Source: Phycisphaerales bacterium (GTDB lineage: Bacteria > Planctomycetota > Phycisphaerae > Phycisphaerales > UBA1924). Taken from it: DNA of 64,000 nt. The notes beneath the pieces were generated by a model. That model was not told where the DNA came from, searched no databases, and worked only from the letters and a program-made list of their open reading frames with translations. The stretch is from assembly GCA_014379385.1 (NCBI GenBank), contig JACMLW010000152.1, forward strand, positions 1 through 64,000, given 5' to 3'. A program made the position numbers and the translations under genes. How positions within the stretch are numbered: the first letter of the stretch is position 1; each line of letters begins with the position of its first letter. Shown piece after piece: positions 25,619-36,695 of this stretch.

Positions 25619-27661
25619 ATGAAGGCCGATTACCTGAGCTTCAAGCGGGCAACGAACGTAGCGCTGCTGGGTCTGATCCTGCAGTTGCTGACCGGGTTCA
25701 CGCTGCTGACGTATTCATTCCTTGACCGCGACCATGCGACGCAGACTGCGTCGTTCATGATCCTCATCGGATCCGGGGTTTGGCTGGGGCTGGCGATTGT
25801 CTTTGACCAGCATCGGCGAGAGCGAGTGGAGGCGATGGAGGCCGCCTCGCTTACGGCGCAGCAGGCCCGGGCCAGCACCGTGTTCGAGGAGAATGCCGAC
25901 GATCTGCGTCTCGCGGCCAAGCGGCTGGCGTGGATGCACAGGTTGCTGCTTCCCATGGTGGGCCTGCTGCTTGCGGGGCTCCTCATAGGCGTAGGAGTTT
26001 TCCGTTTCCAGCAGGCCAGAGAACTGGTTGACCCCGATAAGTTCAGTGCTCCCGATGCCCGTGGCTGGGCGATCGCGCTCGGCCTGATCTTCGGCGTGAG
26101 CAACTTTCTCTTTGCGCGCTATGTCTCGGGCCTTGGCAAAGTGCCCATGTGGGTGAACCTGCGGGCCGGTGCCGCCCAGGCGGTCGGGTCGGCGCTCGTG
26201 TGCGCCGCCATTGCGATCGGCCAGTTCGTTGATTATGCCGGCCCTGACGCGGTGCTCCGATACCTGCAGGTGGTCTTCCCCGCGATGATGGTGATGCTGG
26301 GGGCCGAGTTCGTCCTGAGCTTCCTGCTGAATATCTACCGCCCGCGCAAGGCCGGCGAGACGCCGCGCCCCGCCTTTGACTCGAGAGTGCTCGGGTTCGT
26401 GGCGGCGCCCGACAAGATCGCGGAATCGATCAGCGAGGCGATCAACTATCAGTTCGGGTTTGATGTTACGTCGAGCTGGTTCTACCGGCTGTTGAGCCGG
26501 TCGATGCTCGTGCTGACGCTCGTGGGCGTGGCGGTGATCTGGTTGATGACCGCGGTGGCGGTGGTCGGGCCGGACGAGCGGGGTATCCGCATTCGCAACG
26601 GGGCGCGCGTGAGCGAAGTGGGCCCTGGCGCGTATGTCAAGTGGCCGTGGCCGGTCGAGCGCGTCGAGCGCTTCAAGGCGACGGAGGCCAGGCGCCTCGA
26701 CCTGTCGAGCCCGCCGCCCGCGGGCGATAAGGCCATCTTGTGGACCAACGAGCACGGCGTGGACGAGAAGGATCATTACCTCCTCGTCCGCCCCTCGGCC
26801 GAGGAGGCAGATGCACGATCGCCGGGGGCGTCCGCGACGTCGGACTTTGTGCTCGTGACCGCCGAAGTCCCCATGTATTACGCCGTCGAGGACGTGACGA
26901 AATACGAGGAGTTTGCCGCCCCCGAGTCGCGACAGGAGTTGCTCAAGTCGATCGGGATGCGTGCGCTGCTGGAATACATGGGGACGGTGCGGGTTGACGA
27001 CCTGCTGGGCAACGCAAGAACGGATACAGCCGAGGGTGCGCGTCAGGCGGTCCAGCAGGCCTATCAGGCGATGAATCCCTCGCCGGGCATCCGTGTACTC
27101 TTTGTGGGCATCGAAGGGGCGCACCCTCCCACTGAGACCGCGGCGAGCTTCGAGCAGGTTGTCACGAGCGAGCAGACGCGAGAGAGCGCCATCGAGCAGG
27201 CACAGAGCGAGCGCATCGCGTTCCTGACCGCCGCGGCAGGGAGTGTGGAGGCCGCCGAGCGGGTGCTCGTGCTGCTGGACGAACTCGACGTGCTTAAGCG
27301 AACCGAGAGCGCAGGCCCCGAGGCGATCAAAGAAAAAGAACAGGCGATTACCACCTTGCTCGGCGGCGATGGCGGCGCCGCCTCGGCGATCATTCGCCAG
27401 GCCAAGGCCGCCCGCTGGAAGAGCCACATGGAGGAGCGGGGCCTCGCCGAGCGATACCAGGGCGAGCTGCGCGCTTACGCGGCGAACCCGCAGCTCTATG
27501 CCGCCGAGCGCTACTTCAGAACCCTGCGCGACGTGATGGCCGGGAGCCGGGTGTACATCATCAGCGACGATGTGCCGGTTGAACTGCGCACCAATCTTGA
27601 GGATGTGGATACAGGCGGCAACGCGCTGACGACCGAGACAGCCGACGAGGAACCGGGGTGA
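25619..27661 (+). CDS. multi-spanning membrane protein fused to an SPFH domain
   Basis: A 680-residue protein. The N-terminal half has roughly six to eight hydrophobic helices (for example VALLGLILQLLTGFTLL and LLLPMVGLLLAGLLIGVGVF). A last helix at about residue 300 then leads into a band-7/SPFH domain: AVVGPDERGIRIRNG, GPGAYVKWPWPVERVERF. A helical tail rich in Glu/Ala/Gln follows. HflK normally has only one helix before the SPFH domain, so this is an extended relative. It heads a unit with two more SPFH genes and an ABC transporter. ATG 25619; the longer frame is unlikely. Confidence 0.8.
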   Translation: MKADYLSFKRATNVALLGLILQLLTGFTLLTYSFLDRDHATQTASFMILIGSGVWLGLAIVFDQHRRERVEAMEAASLTAQQARASTVFEENADDLRLAAKRLAWMHRLLLPMVGLLLAGLLIGVGVFRFQQARELVDPDKFSAPDARGWAIALGLIFGVSNFLFARYVSGLGKVPMWVNLRAGAAQAVGSALVCAAIAIGQFVDYAGPDAVLRYLQVVFPAMMVMLGAEFVLSFLLNIYRPRKAGETPRPAFDSRVLGFVAAPDKIAESISEAINYQFGFDVTSSWFYRLLSRSMLVLTLVGVAVIWLMTAVAVVGPDERGIRIRNGARVSEVGPGAYVKWPWPVERVERFKATEARRLDLSSPPPAGDKAILWTNEHGVDEKDHYLLVRPSAEEADARSPGASATSDFVLVTAEVPMYYAVEDVTKYEEFAAPESRQELLKSIGMRALLEYMGTVRVDDLLGNARTDTAEGARQAVQQAYQAMNPSPGIRVLFVGIEGAHPPTETAASFEQVVTSEQTRESAIEQAQSERIAFLTAAAGSVEAAERVLVLLDELDVLKRTESAGPEAIKEKEQAITTLLGGDGGAASAIIRQAKAARWKSHMEERGLAERYQGELRAYAANPQLYAAERYFRTLRDVMAGSRVYIISDDVPVELRTNLEDVDTGGNALTTETADEEPG

Positions 27662-27755
27662 ATCCCGGCCCGGCGATTATGCGAGTCGGCGATGGGAGTG
27701 TGGCGGAGTGGTGATGGCGGGGGTGTGACGGTGTGACGGCGTAAGGAGCTCCTGC

Positions 27756-28790
27756 TTGCAACGTTTGATGATCATCGTGCTGGTGGTGTTCGTCGTGCTC
27801 GCGTTCATGACGACGTACACCGTGCGGTTCACCGAGACGGCGGTCGTGACCACCTTTGGCAACGCGGGCCCGGACTCCGTGATCACCGAGCCGGGGCTCC
27901 GCTTCAAGATTCCCTATGTGCAGACCGTCACCAAGTATGACCGGCGCGCGAAGTTCCTCGAGAACCGCATGGAGACCCAACAGACGGCCGACCAGCGCCA
28001 AGTCGTTGTGACCACGTACATGACCTGGCGGGTGGCCGACCCACTGAAGTTTTTCCAGAAGTTCGGTGGCAGCGGCGATCGTGAGGCCGACCACTACAGG
28101 GCCGCCGAGGGAACGCTCCACTCTCAACTGCGGGCCGCCATGAGTGCCCTGAGCCGCTACCGGCTTGACGAGCTCCTCGGCACGCGCGAGGGCAAGCTGG
28201 CGCAGCTCGAGAAGGACATGATGGGCACCCTGATGCGGAGCGACGGCGGCAGCGGAACCGCGGCCCTTTCGGATTATGGCGTCGAGCCTGTCACGGTTGC
28301 CATCAGCGCGATCAGCTTCCCGCAGGCGACCAGCAAGGCCGTCTTTGAGCGCATGATCGTGAGCCGCACCACCGTTGCCAATGAGGCGATCGCCCAGGGC
28401 TCGTCTCGGGCCGAGACCATCCGGAAGCGGGCCGAGGCCGATGCGCAGCGCATCACCGCCTTCGCCGAGCGGCTCGCCGGCGACATCCGGTCCAAGGGCG
28501 TCTCCGAGGCGGCCCAGTACACGCGCCAGATGGCCAGCCAGCCGCAGCTCGCGGTGTTCCTCAAGCAGATGGAGTTTTTACGCGAGGCGTACGCCAAGCA
28601 GGCCACGCTCGTATTCAGCACGGGTATGCCCGGCCTTGATATCTTCAGGCCCGACTTCATCACGCGCCTCGGCAACGGCAATGCGGAACCGCTCGATGTC
28701 GAGTCGCTCGGCGCGGCCAAGCCCGCGCCCACTCCTGGCGGTGAGAAGTGGGCGACGAGCAAATCATCCGCACGCCGGGAACGGGCCTGA
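27756..28790 (+). CDS. hflC: SPFH-domain protein, HflC-like
   Basis: A 344-residue protein with one N-terminal transmembrane helix (LMIIVLVVFVVLAFMTTYTV) and a full SPFH domain (TETAVVTTFGNAG, EPGLRFKIPYVQTVTKYDRR, TTYMTWRVADPLKFF). A C-terminal Ala/Glu-rich helix with AETIRKRAEADAQRITAFAE follows, as in HflC. HflC with HflK forms a membrane cage around FtsH in E. coli; no ftsH is in the window. It starts at TTG 27756 with AAGGAG eight nt upstream. The 3' end overlaps the next gene by 43 bp. Confidence 0.85.
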   Translation: MQRLMIIVLVVFVVLAFMTTYTVRFTETAVVTTFGNAGPDSVITEPGLRFKIPYVQTVTKYDRRAKFLENRMETQQTADQRQVVVTTYMTWRVADPLKFFQKFGGSGDREADHYRAAEGTLHSQLRAAMSALSRYRLDELLGTREGKLAQLEKDMMGTLMRSDGGSGTAALSDYGVEPVTVAISAISFPQATSKAVFERMIVSRTTVANEAIAQGSSRAETIRKRAEADAQRITAFAERLAGDIRSKGVSEAAQYTRQMASQPQLAVFLKQMEFLREAYAKQATLVFSTGMPGLDIFRPDFITRLGNGNAEPLDVESLGAAKPAPTPGGEKWATSKSSARRERA

Positions 28791-30168
28791 CCCCGGGGGC
28801 TTCGCGCGCCCCGCGTGCCGCGTCGGTGCGTCTTGCGCAGGAAGGTCCGGAGGGCGCTGGCGATCCCGCCGCCAGGTCGCTGGCCGATGCGCTCCGCGTC
28901 ACCTACCGCCTGCTGCAGCTCGCGATGATCGTGCTGCTTGTGGTCTTTCTTTTCAGTGGATTCCAGTCGGTGAAGCTGGGCGAACGGGCCGTCCGTCTGC
29001 AGTTCGGAAAGCCGGTCGCCGAGGATCTGGGCCCCGGCTTTCGCTGGAGCCTGCCGTATCCGCTCGGGGAGCTTGTCAAGACCGAGGCCGCGGTGCCGCA
29101 GCTCGAGGTTGACACGGCGTTCTGGCCGAACATGACGGATGAAGAACGCAAGATGACGATCGATCAGCTCGCGGGTGGCGGGCAGGATTCACTCGACCCG
29201 CAGGTCGATGGCTCGTTGATAACCGGCGACGGCATGATCGTGCATGCGCGGTGGACGGTGAAGTACCGGCGCGCCGAGCCCAGGCGTGTGCTCGAGACGA
29301 TCGATCCCGATCACGAGCACTCGATCGTGCTCGCGGCCGTCTTCCGCGGCGCCGTGCATGCCGCGGCGATGGTGACCAGCGACGAGTTCCTGACCGGCCA
29401 GCCGGACGCGGAACGCGAGGGAACATTCGAGGCTGTTGACACGCTGGCCAAGCGGGTCGCGCAGCAGACGCTCGATGCCATGGGAAGCGGGATCGTGATC
29501 GAGCGCTTGACGAAGCGCGATTCGATGGTGCCTCGCTTCGTGGCGCCCACATTCAACAGCGTGACGACGGCGGTGCAGAGCGCGAGCAAGGCGCTGGCCG
29601 ACGCAAAGGGCGAGGAGGCCACCAAGCTGAGCGAGGTCGCGGGCAATGCCGGGCGCGTCATTCTTGAGCAGATCGAGCGATACGAGGTCCATCTCGAGCT
29701 CGGGGCACAAGACGAGGCCGCGGCCGCCCAGGAGCGGATCGACCGGTTGCTGCTGGGGCAGCCTGTCACGATCGATGGAACGGAAGTGGCGCCCGCGGTC
29801 AGTGGGCGGGTGACGTCCATCCTCTCGGAGGCCGAGCAGGACCGCTCGCGCCGGGTGAGTCTTGCGCAGACCGACCTGGCGATGTTCAACGCTCTGCGTG
29901 AGAGCTACGAGCACAGCCCGATGGTCGTGATCAACCGCGAGTGGGCCGACGCCCTCCAGGCATTCATGTCGAGGCCCACGGTGCAGACGCTCCAGCTCAA
30001 CCCGTCGCTGCGGCGGCTCGTGCTGAATATCAATCGGGATCCGATGGTGGCTCGCGAGCAGAACGTCGCGATGCGGCGGGCCGAGTTGGAAAGCCTGCGA
30101 GACAAGCGTGACCGCAACCGAATTCGAGAGCGATTCGAGGCCCCCAAAAGCGGCAGCATGCTGTCCGA

Positions 30169-30172
<4 letters not shown>
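28748..30172 (+). CDS. hflK: SPFH-domain protein, HflK-like
   Basis: A 474-residue protein with a disordered N-terminal segment of about 50 residues, one transmembrane helix (LLQLAMIVLLVVFLFSGF), and an SPFH domain (VKLGERAVRLQFGKPVAEDL, GPGFRWSLPYPLGELVKTE). It has a long helical C-terminal region. The GTG start at 28748 lies inside hflC, and the stop overlaps the ABC ATPase start (GTGA), so the genes are tightly coupled. HflK is assigned by position and domain order; sequence alone gives only the SPFH family. Confidence 0.82.
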
Positions 30173-31466
<1,294 letters not shown>

Positions 31467-31470
<4 letters not shown>

Positions 31471-33464
31471 AGCCCCTCGAGGTGCTCGCCCGGCTCGACC
31501 GGCTCCAGCAGGCGCGAACCTTCAAGATCGTCGCTTCCGCCGTGCTGGTCGCTCTCGCGCTCAGCGTGCTGATCATCTACGCGGTCTCGATCCAAAGCCG
31601 GGCGCAGGAAAGCCGTCTGATCATCGACCCGGGCACCGGGCTCGGGGCGACTGCTCCGGCGGCGCCGACCGCCGACGGCGAGCCCGCGGAGGAGGACCCG
31701 GCGCTGATCGCGGCCCGGAAGACCCTCGGTGTGCTGAACCAGATCACCGGCCGCAGCAGCGACTGGACAGCGATGGCGGTTGGCGTGGGCGTTGCGCTCG
31801 CTGTGTCCCTGACGGTTGTCTGGATCGGCCTGGGGCTGACCTACCTCGGGCTCGGGCTCATCACCGGCCTTGTGGTGCTCCCGCTCATGACGGTCTTCCG
31901 CAGTTACTACATTTATCGCAACGCCAATGGCGATCCCTCGCTGTACCTGCGCGACATCGGGGCGTTCATCGGCGCGGTCGTGGTGCTCACGGCTTCCTTT
32001 GTGGGCCTTATGCAGGCCCTCAAGCTCGCTCTCTCCGGTCCGTGGTCAGTCGCGGCCATCGCGCGCAACGTGGTGAACGAGGCGGTCCGCATGCGGGTCT
32101 CTCTTGTTTTCATCATCATGCTCATCTTCGGCCTCGCCGCGCTCCCGGGCCTTCTCGACGCCGGGACGCCTCTTCGATACCGCGTGCAGGCGTTCCTCCA
32201 GTACGGTACCGGCGGGACGTTCTGGGTCATCGCCATCATGACGCTGTTCCTTTCCGTAGGGAGCGTCGCGTTCGAGCAGCGCGACCGGGTCATCTGGCAG
32301 ACGATGACCAAGCCGGTCTCGCCGTGGCAGTATGTGCTGGGAAAGTGGGTCGGTGTTGCCGGGGTCGCCGCGGTGCTGCTGGCGGTCTCCTCCTCGGGTG
32401 TGTTCCTGTTCACAGAATATCTCCGGCTGCAACCGGCGCAGGGCGAGATCCGCGCGTACCTCTCCGGCACCGATGCCCCGGTTACCGAGGACCGCTTCAT
32501 CCTGGAATCACAGGTGCTCACGGCTCGCCGGGTCGTTCGCCCATCGATCGACATTATCGACGCCACGGGTCTGGAGACGCTTGTGACGGAGCGGTTCGCG
32601 TCGGCACTGCAGGCCGACGGCACGCTCAAGGACACGGCGGCGGTCCGGCAGCGCCTTCGCTACGAAATCCTTCAGGAACTGCGGCAGCAACACCTGACCA
32701 TCGAGTCAGGGCGCGACGAACGGTACATCTTCACGGGGCTGACCGACGCCGCGAGCCGCGCGAGCTCCCTGACACTCCGCTACAAAGTTGATTCGGGCGG
32801 CAACGATCCGCGCACATTCTACAAGCTGACGTTCTACATTCCCGGCACCATGCCGACGGTTGAGGAAGTACCGCTTGGCCAGGCGATGAAGCTGGACATC
32901 TCGCCAAGCGTCATCGACGAGAATGGCCAGCTCACGATGGTGATCGCGAATGGCGATGCCGGCACCGACGAGGTGAACCCGGCGAGCATCACGTTTCCCC
33001 CCGACGGGCTCGAGCTTTACTACGGCGTCGGCAGCTACCGAGCCAACTTCCTTCGTGTCGTGTTCATTCTCTGGCTCAAGCTCGGCTTCCTCGCAATGCT
33101 CGGAATCGTCGCGGCGACCTTCCTCGCCTTCCCTGTCGCCAGTCTCGTTGCTTTCGGCGTGTTCCTCATGGCCGAGAGCGCGGCGTTCCTCTCCGAATCT
33201 CTCCAGTACTACGACGCAGCCGAGCAGGACGGGACCGTTATCTACTGGCGCGTGGTCGTCCGGCTCGTCGCGCTGCCGGTCTCCTACATCTTCCGATTTT
33301 ACTCCAACCTCAAGCCCACACGAGAGTTGATCGAGGGCAAGCTCGTTGGCTGGAGCACGCTGGGCGGAGCCGTGTTCACCCTCGGGCTCCTGACCGCCAT
33401 CCTCTATCTCGCCGGATCGCTCATATTCCGCAAGCGCGAGCTCGCCACCTACTCGGGGCAGTAA
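31467..33464 (+). CDS. large ABC-2 type permease
   Basis: A 665-residue membrane protein. An N-terminal helix and short periplasmic loop come first, then helices from about residue 100 to 220, and the permease core with EQRDRVIWQTMTKPVSPW and YVLGKWVGVAGVAAVLLAV. An extracytoplasmic domain of about 220 residues is followed by a final bundle of helices ending SLIFRKRELATYSGQ. The domain order mirrors the permease at 23916 on a larger scale. GTG 31467 overlaps the ATPase stop as GTGA. The exported substrate is unknown. Confidence 0.85.
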
Positions 33465-33522
33465 CGCCGCGCCAGCAGTGCGGCCGCGAATCGCGCCACC
33501 CCGCCCCACAGATAGGAGCCAC

Positions 33523-35538
33523 ATGCGACGCGATACCGTGATCCAGCTCAGCGCCGCGGGTGTCCTGGCGCTCTGCCTCGCCGCCTCGATCGCGCTCACC
33601 TCGGCCGTCTCCGCCTCCGCCGGACGGCACAAACTCACCTACACCGACACCGCCGAGGCCGGCACACCGCCCGTCGTCGCGATCGGTGTCGCGATGGGCG
33701 CGTTCCGCGGCATCTTCGTGAACTATCTCTGGATCCGCGCCAACACCTTGAAGGAGGAGGGCAAGTTCTACGAGGCGGTCGATCTCGCCAGCACCATCAC
33801 CAAGCTCCAGCCACGCTTCCCCCGCGTCTGGGCCTTCCACGCATGGAACCTCTCGTACAACATCTCCGTTGCCACCCACACGCCCGAGGAGCGCTGGCAG
33901 TGGGTGCAGGCCGGCATCCGGCTGCTTCGGGACCAGGGAATTCCCGCGAACCCGAGTGACCTGCTGATCCACAAGGAACTCTGCTGGATCTTCCTCCACA
34001 AGGTCCAGGGCATTTCCGATGATGCCAATAACTTCTACAAGCGCGAGATCGCCCGCGAATGGACCATCGTGCTCGGCCCACCGCCGCGCCGGGAGAACAT
34101 CCTGCAAGGCAGGGGGGAGATGAAGGAGAGGTACACCACGTGGCTCCGCCGCGTCGCCGATGCTCCCGATTCGCTGGAGCAGGTTTACACCATCGAGCCC
34201 GCGGCGCAGATGCTCGTTACCCGGCTCCGAGATGAGGTCGGCTGGGATCTCACCGGGCCCCTGTACAACGCCACGAACACCGGCCCCGCCGAGCAACTGC
34301 TCACGATGGTGGAGGAACTGCGCAGCATCGGCCGCGCCGAGCAGGCGCTCAAGGTCTCCGGGGCTCGCCCGCCGGGACTCTCAGAGGCGGCCGTCAAGCT
34401 GCTCGCCGACGAGACCATCCCGCGTCCCGCTTGGATCCAGCTCTCGTTCCACCTTCGCAAACGCCTCCTGGTGGACAAGTACAAGATGGAGCCGGAGCGG
34501 ATGATCCGCTTTACCGAAAAATACGGCCCCCTCGATTGGCGCCACCCCGCCTCCCATGCGCTCTACTGGGGAGCTCGTGGTGTTGAAGAAGCCCTCCTCC
34601 GCGTCACCGAAAAAACCAAGCGCGACTTTGACTTCACCAACACCGACCGCCTGGTCATCCACGCCATCCAGGAGCTTTACCGCTCGGGCGAAGTCACGTT
34701 CGACATCCTCAACCCGGGTTTCTTCATCCAGATGCCCAACCCCGACTACATCGACGCCTACACCGAGGTTGTCACGGAGATCGCGCTGCGGGAGGGCTGG
34801 GCCAACGACCACCGCTGGAACCCCAAGCGCCGCATCTACACGCTCTATGGCGCCGGCGCGGAGAACTTCCTGCGCGACGTCATCCGGTTCCTCTACCGCC
34901 GCGGCGACAAGGCCGGCGCCGAGCGCAAACTCAACGAGCTCCGCACCTCCGACATTCTTAACACCAACAACCCGGACGTGCTCGAGTCGCTCAACCTGCC
35001 GCTCGATGAGTTCGTCGTGTACGAGATCCGGCACGACGACCGCTTCACCAGCCCCGAGGTCGCGCGTTCCGAGGTCGTCGCCGCCCTCCAGGCCGCCACC
35101 ATCTCCGGACTCCTCCAGGGAAACATGGAGCTCTTCTGGTCGCAGTTCAAGTACGCCAAGGAGTTCCACAAGATATACACCGACAGGCAGGTCTTCGAGA
35201 CCGTCGTCACAAGGGACTCAACCGGCCGTATGGAAGTGATGGACCGGGACTTCCGCCTGTACGCGGCCCGCGTCATCGCCGGGTTCATCATCGGTGCCGG
35301 CATTCCCGATGGCCCGATGATGTTCCAGCGCATCCCCGCCGAGGCCGAGGTCCAGCCTTGGATCTATGTCCTCCTCGAGGTCCAGCACGGGCAGCAACTG
35401 GAGGGTTCCGAGGAGAACCGAGCCAACTTCAACATGTGGTTCCCGCCGCCCTCCGATCTCGACCTCGTGCGGGCCGAGATCGACGCGATGCTGCGGCAGG
35501 CGCAAGACGAGCAGCAGGGCGCTGTCGAGCTCAAGTAG
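33523..35538 (+). CDS. membrane-anchored protein at the end of the SPFH-ABC unit
   Basis: A 671-residue protein with an N-terminal signal anchor (LSAAGVLALCLAASIALTSA) and a large extracytoplasmic portion. The segment VNYLWIRANTLKEEGKFYEA with LQPRFPRVWAFHAWNLSYN resembles TPR-like helical pairs; the rest is helical with many aromatic residues. No enzymatic motif seen. AGGAG before ATG 33523 fixes the start. It lies 58 bp after the permease and probably completes the transporter as a periplasmic partner; this role is inferred from position. Confidence 0.72.
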   Translation: MRRDTVIQLSAAGVLALCLAASIALTSAVSASAGRHKLTYTDTAEAGTPPVVAIGVAMGAFRGIFVNYLWIRANTLKEEGKFYEAVDLASTITKLQPRFPRVWAFHAWNLSYNISVATHTPEERWQWVQAGIRLLRDQGIPANPSDLLIHKELCWIFLHKVQGISDDANNFYKREIAREWTIVLGPPPRRENILQGRGEMKERYTTWLRRVADAPDSLEQVYTIEPAAQMLVTRLRDEVGWDLTGPLYNATNTGPAEQLLTMVEELRSIGRAEQALKVSGARPPGLSEAAVKLLADETIPRPAWIQLSFHLRKRLLVDKYKMEPERMIRFTEKYGPLDWRHPASHALYWGARGVEEALLRVTEKTKRDFDFTNTDRLVIHAIQELYRSGEVTFDILNPGFFIQMPNPDYIDAYTEVVTEIALREGWANDHRWNPKRRIYTLYGAGAENFLRDVIRFLYRRGDKAGAERKLNELRTSDILNTNNPDVLESLNLPLDEFVVYEIRHDDRFTSPEVARSEVVAALQAATISGLLQGNMELFWSQFKYAKEFHKIYTDRQVFETVVTRDSTGRMEVMDRDFRLYAARVIAGFIIGAGIPDGPMMFQRIPAEAEVQPWIYVLLEVQHGQQLEGSEENRANFNMWFPPPSDLDLVRAEIDAMLRQAQDEQQGAVELK

Positions 35539-35569
35539 CAAAGCAGAGCCGATCATTCGGGCCCCCGCC

Positions 35570-36553
35570 TCAGCGGCAGAGCCGGTCGCGCGCCTCGGTG
35601 TAGCGGGCTAGGGTTCCCTCAACGATCGCGCCCGGCAGCTCCGGCCCGGGTGGCGATTTGTCCCACGCGCCCGCGAGCACGAGCCCCTCCAGATACTCGC
35701 GCACGAACTGCTTGTCATAGCTCGCCTGCGCTTGCCCAGGCTGGTACCGATCGGCGTCCCAGAACCGCGAACTGTCCGGCGTCAGCGCCTCGTCGATAAG
35801 GATCGGCTGCGACCACGCGCGCCCGGCCCGCGCCGAATCCCCTCCCGGAATCCCGAACTCGAACTTCGTATCCGCGATGATGATCCCGCGCTCCAGCGCG
35901 TGCGCCGCGGCGGCCTTGTAGATCGAGAGCGACAGGTCGCGCAGCACGCCCATCGTCTCCAGGCCCGCGATCTCCGCCGCCCTCTCAAAGGTGATGTTCT
36001 CGTCGTGCCCGACGGCTGCCTTCGTCGCGGGGGTGAAGATCGGCTCCGGCAACCTCTGACACTGCCGCAGCCCGGCCGGCAGCCTGATCCCGCACACGCT
36101 CCCCGTCTGCTGGTACTCCTTCCAGCCCGACCCTTCCAAGTACCCGCGCACCACGCACTCGATTGGCACCACCGAGCATCGCCGCCCGATGGTGATCCGC
36201 CCGCGCAACTGCTCGCGAAGCCGCGACCCCTCATCCCCCGCTCCAAAGGCTCCGTTGGGCACAACGTCAACGCTTGTGGACAGCAGATGGGTCTCCGCCA
36301 GCCGGCGCTCGCGGATGAATCCAAACCACCAAGTTGCGATCTCGGTCAGCAGTCTGCCCTTGCCGGTCATCCGGGTAGGGAGAACAACATCGAACGCCGA
36401 GATGCGGTCCGACGCCACGAACAGCAGGCGGGGCTCGCCAAAGGGCTCTGCCGGCGGGAGCTCGTAGACATCCCGCACTTTCCCATGCCGAACCACCGGC
36501 AGTGTCGGGGCCGGGTCGGTCGGTGCGCTCATCACCCCACTCTGTTCTGACAT
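35570..36553 (-). CDS. purC: SAICAR synthetase
   Basis: Phosphoribosylaminoimidazole-succinocarboxamide synthase, ligating aspartate to CAIR in purine synthesis. The 327-residue protein shows RHGKVRDVYELP, LLFVASDRISAFDVVLP, IECVVRGYLEGSGWKEYQ, IIIADTKFEFGI and ILIDEALTPDSSRFW, all classical PurC blocks; the length fits the longer eukaryote-like form. ATG 36553 is chosen because a TACCAT hexamer ends 5 nt upstream. It is convergent with the SPFH-ABC unit, with 31 bp between the stop codons. Confidence 0.95.
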   Translation of the reverse strand: MSEQSGVMSAPTDPAPTLPVVRHGKVRDVYELPPAEPFGEPRLLFVASDRISAFDVVLPTRMTGKGRLLTEIATWWFGFIRERRLAETHLLSTSVDVVPNGAFGAGDEGSRLREQLRGRITIGRRCSVVPIECVVRGYLEGSGWKEYQQTGSVCGIRLPAGLRQCQRLPEPIFTPATKAAVGHDENITFERAAEIAGLETMGVLRDLSLSIYKAAAAHALERGIIIADTKFEFGIPGGDSARAGRAWSQPILIDEALTPDSSRFWDADRYQPGQAQASYDKQFVREYLEGLVLAGAWDKSPPGPELPGAIVEGTLARYTEARDRLCR

Positions 36554-36558
36554 CGTCC

Positions 36559-36564
36559 ATGGTA
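36559..36564 (-). promoter_or_regulatory. TACCAT -10 element 5 nt before the purC start
   Basis: Minus-strand TACCAT, five bases, then ATG 36553. Predicted leaderless promoter. A plus-strand TATGCT at 36595-36600 may serve the divergent gene at 36696. Confidence 0.45.
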
Positions 36565-36695
36565 CGGCCGATCGCACGCCCGCACGCGCCGGGCTATGCT
36601 GCCGATCGCGCGCTCTCCCTTACACGCCGCGCCCCAGCGGGTGGGGGCCACGGGGGTGGGGGGAGGGGCGCGTCGCCACAAGGACCCGACGACGG

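Noticed and set aside
25715-27427. 570-residue open frame antisense to the SPFH fusion gene
   Set aside because: It is a mirror of the real gene in G+C-rich DNA; composition is Arg/His/Gly-rich with no domain. Similar shadows lie at 55975-57687 and 40434-41870.
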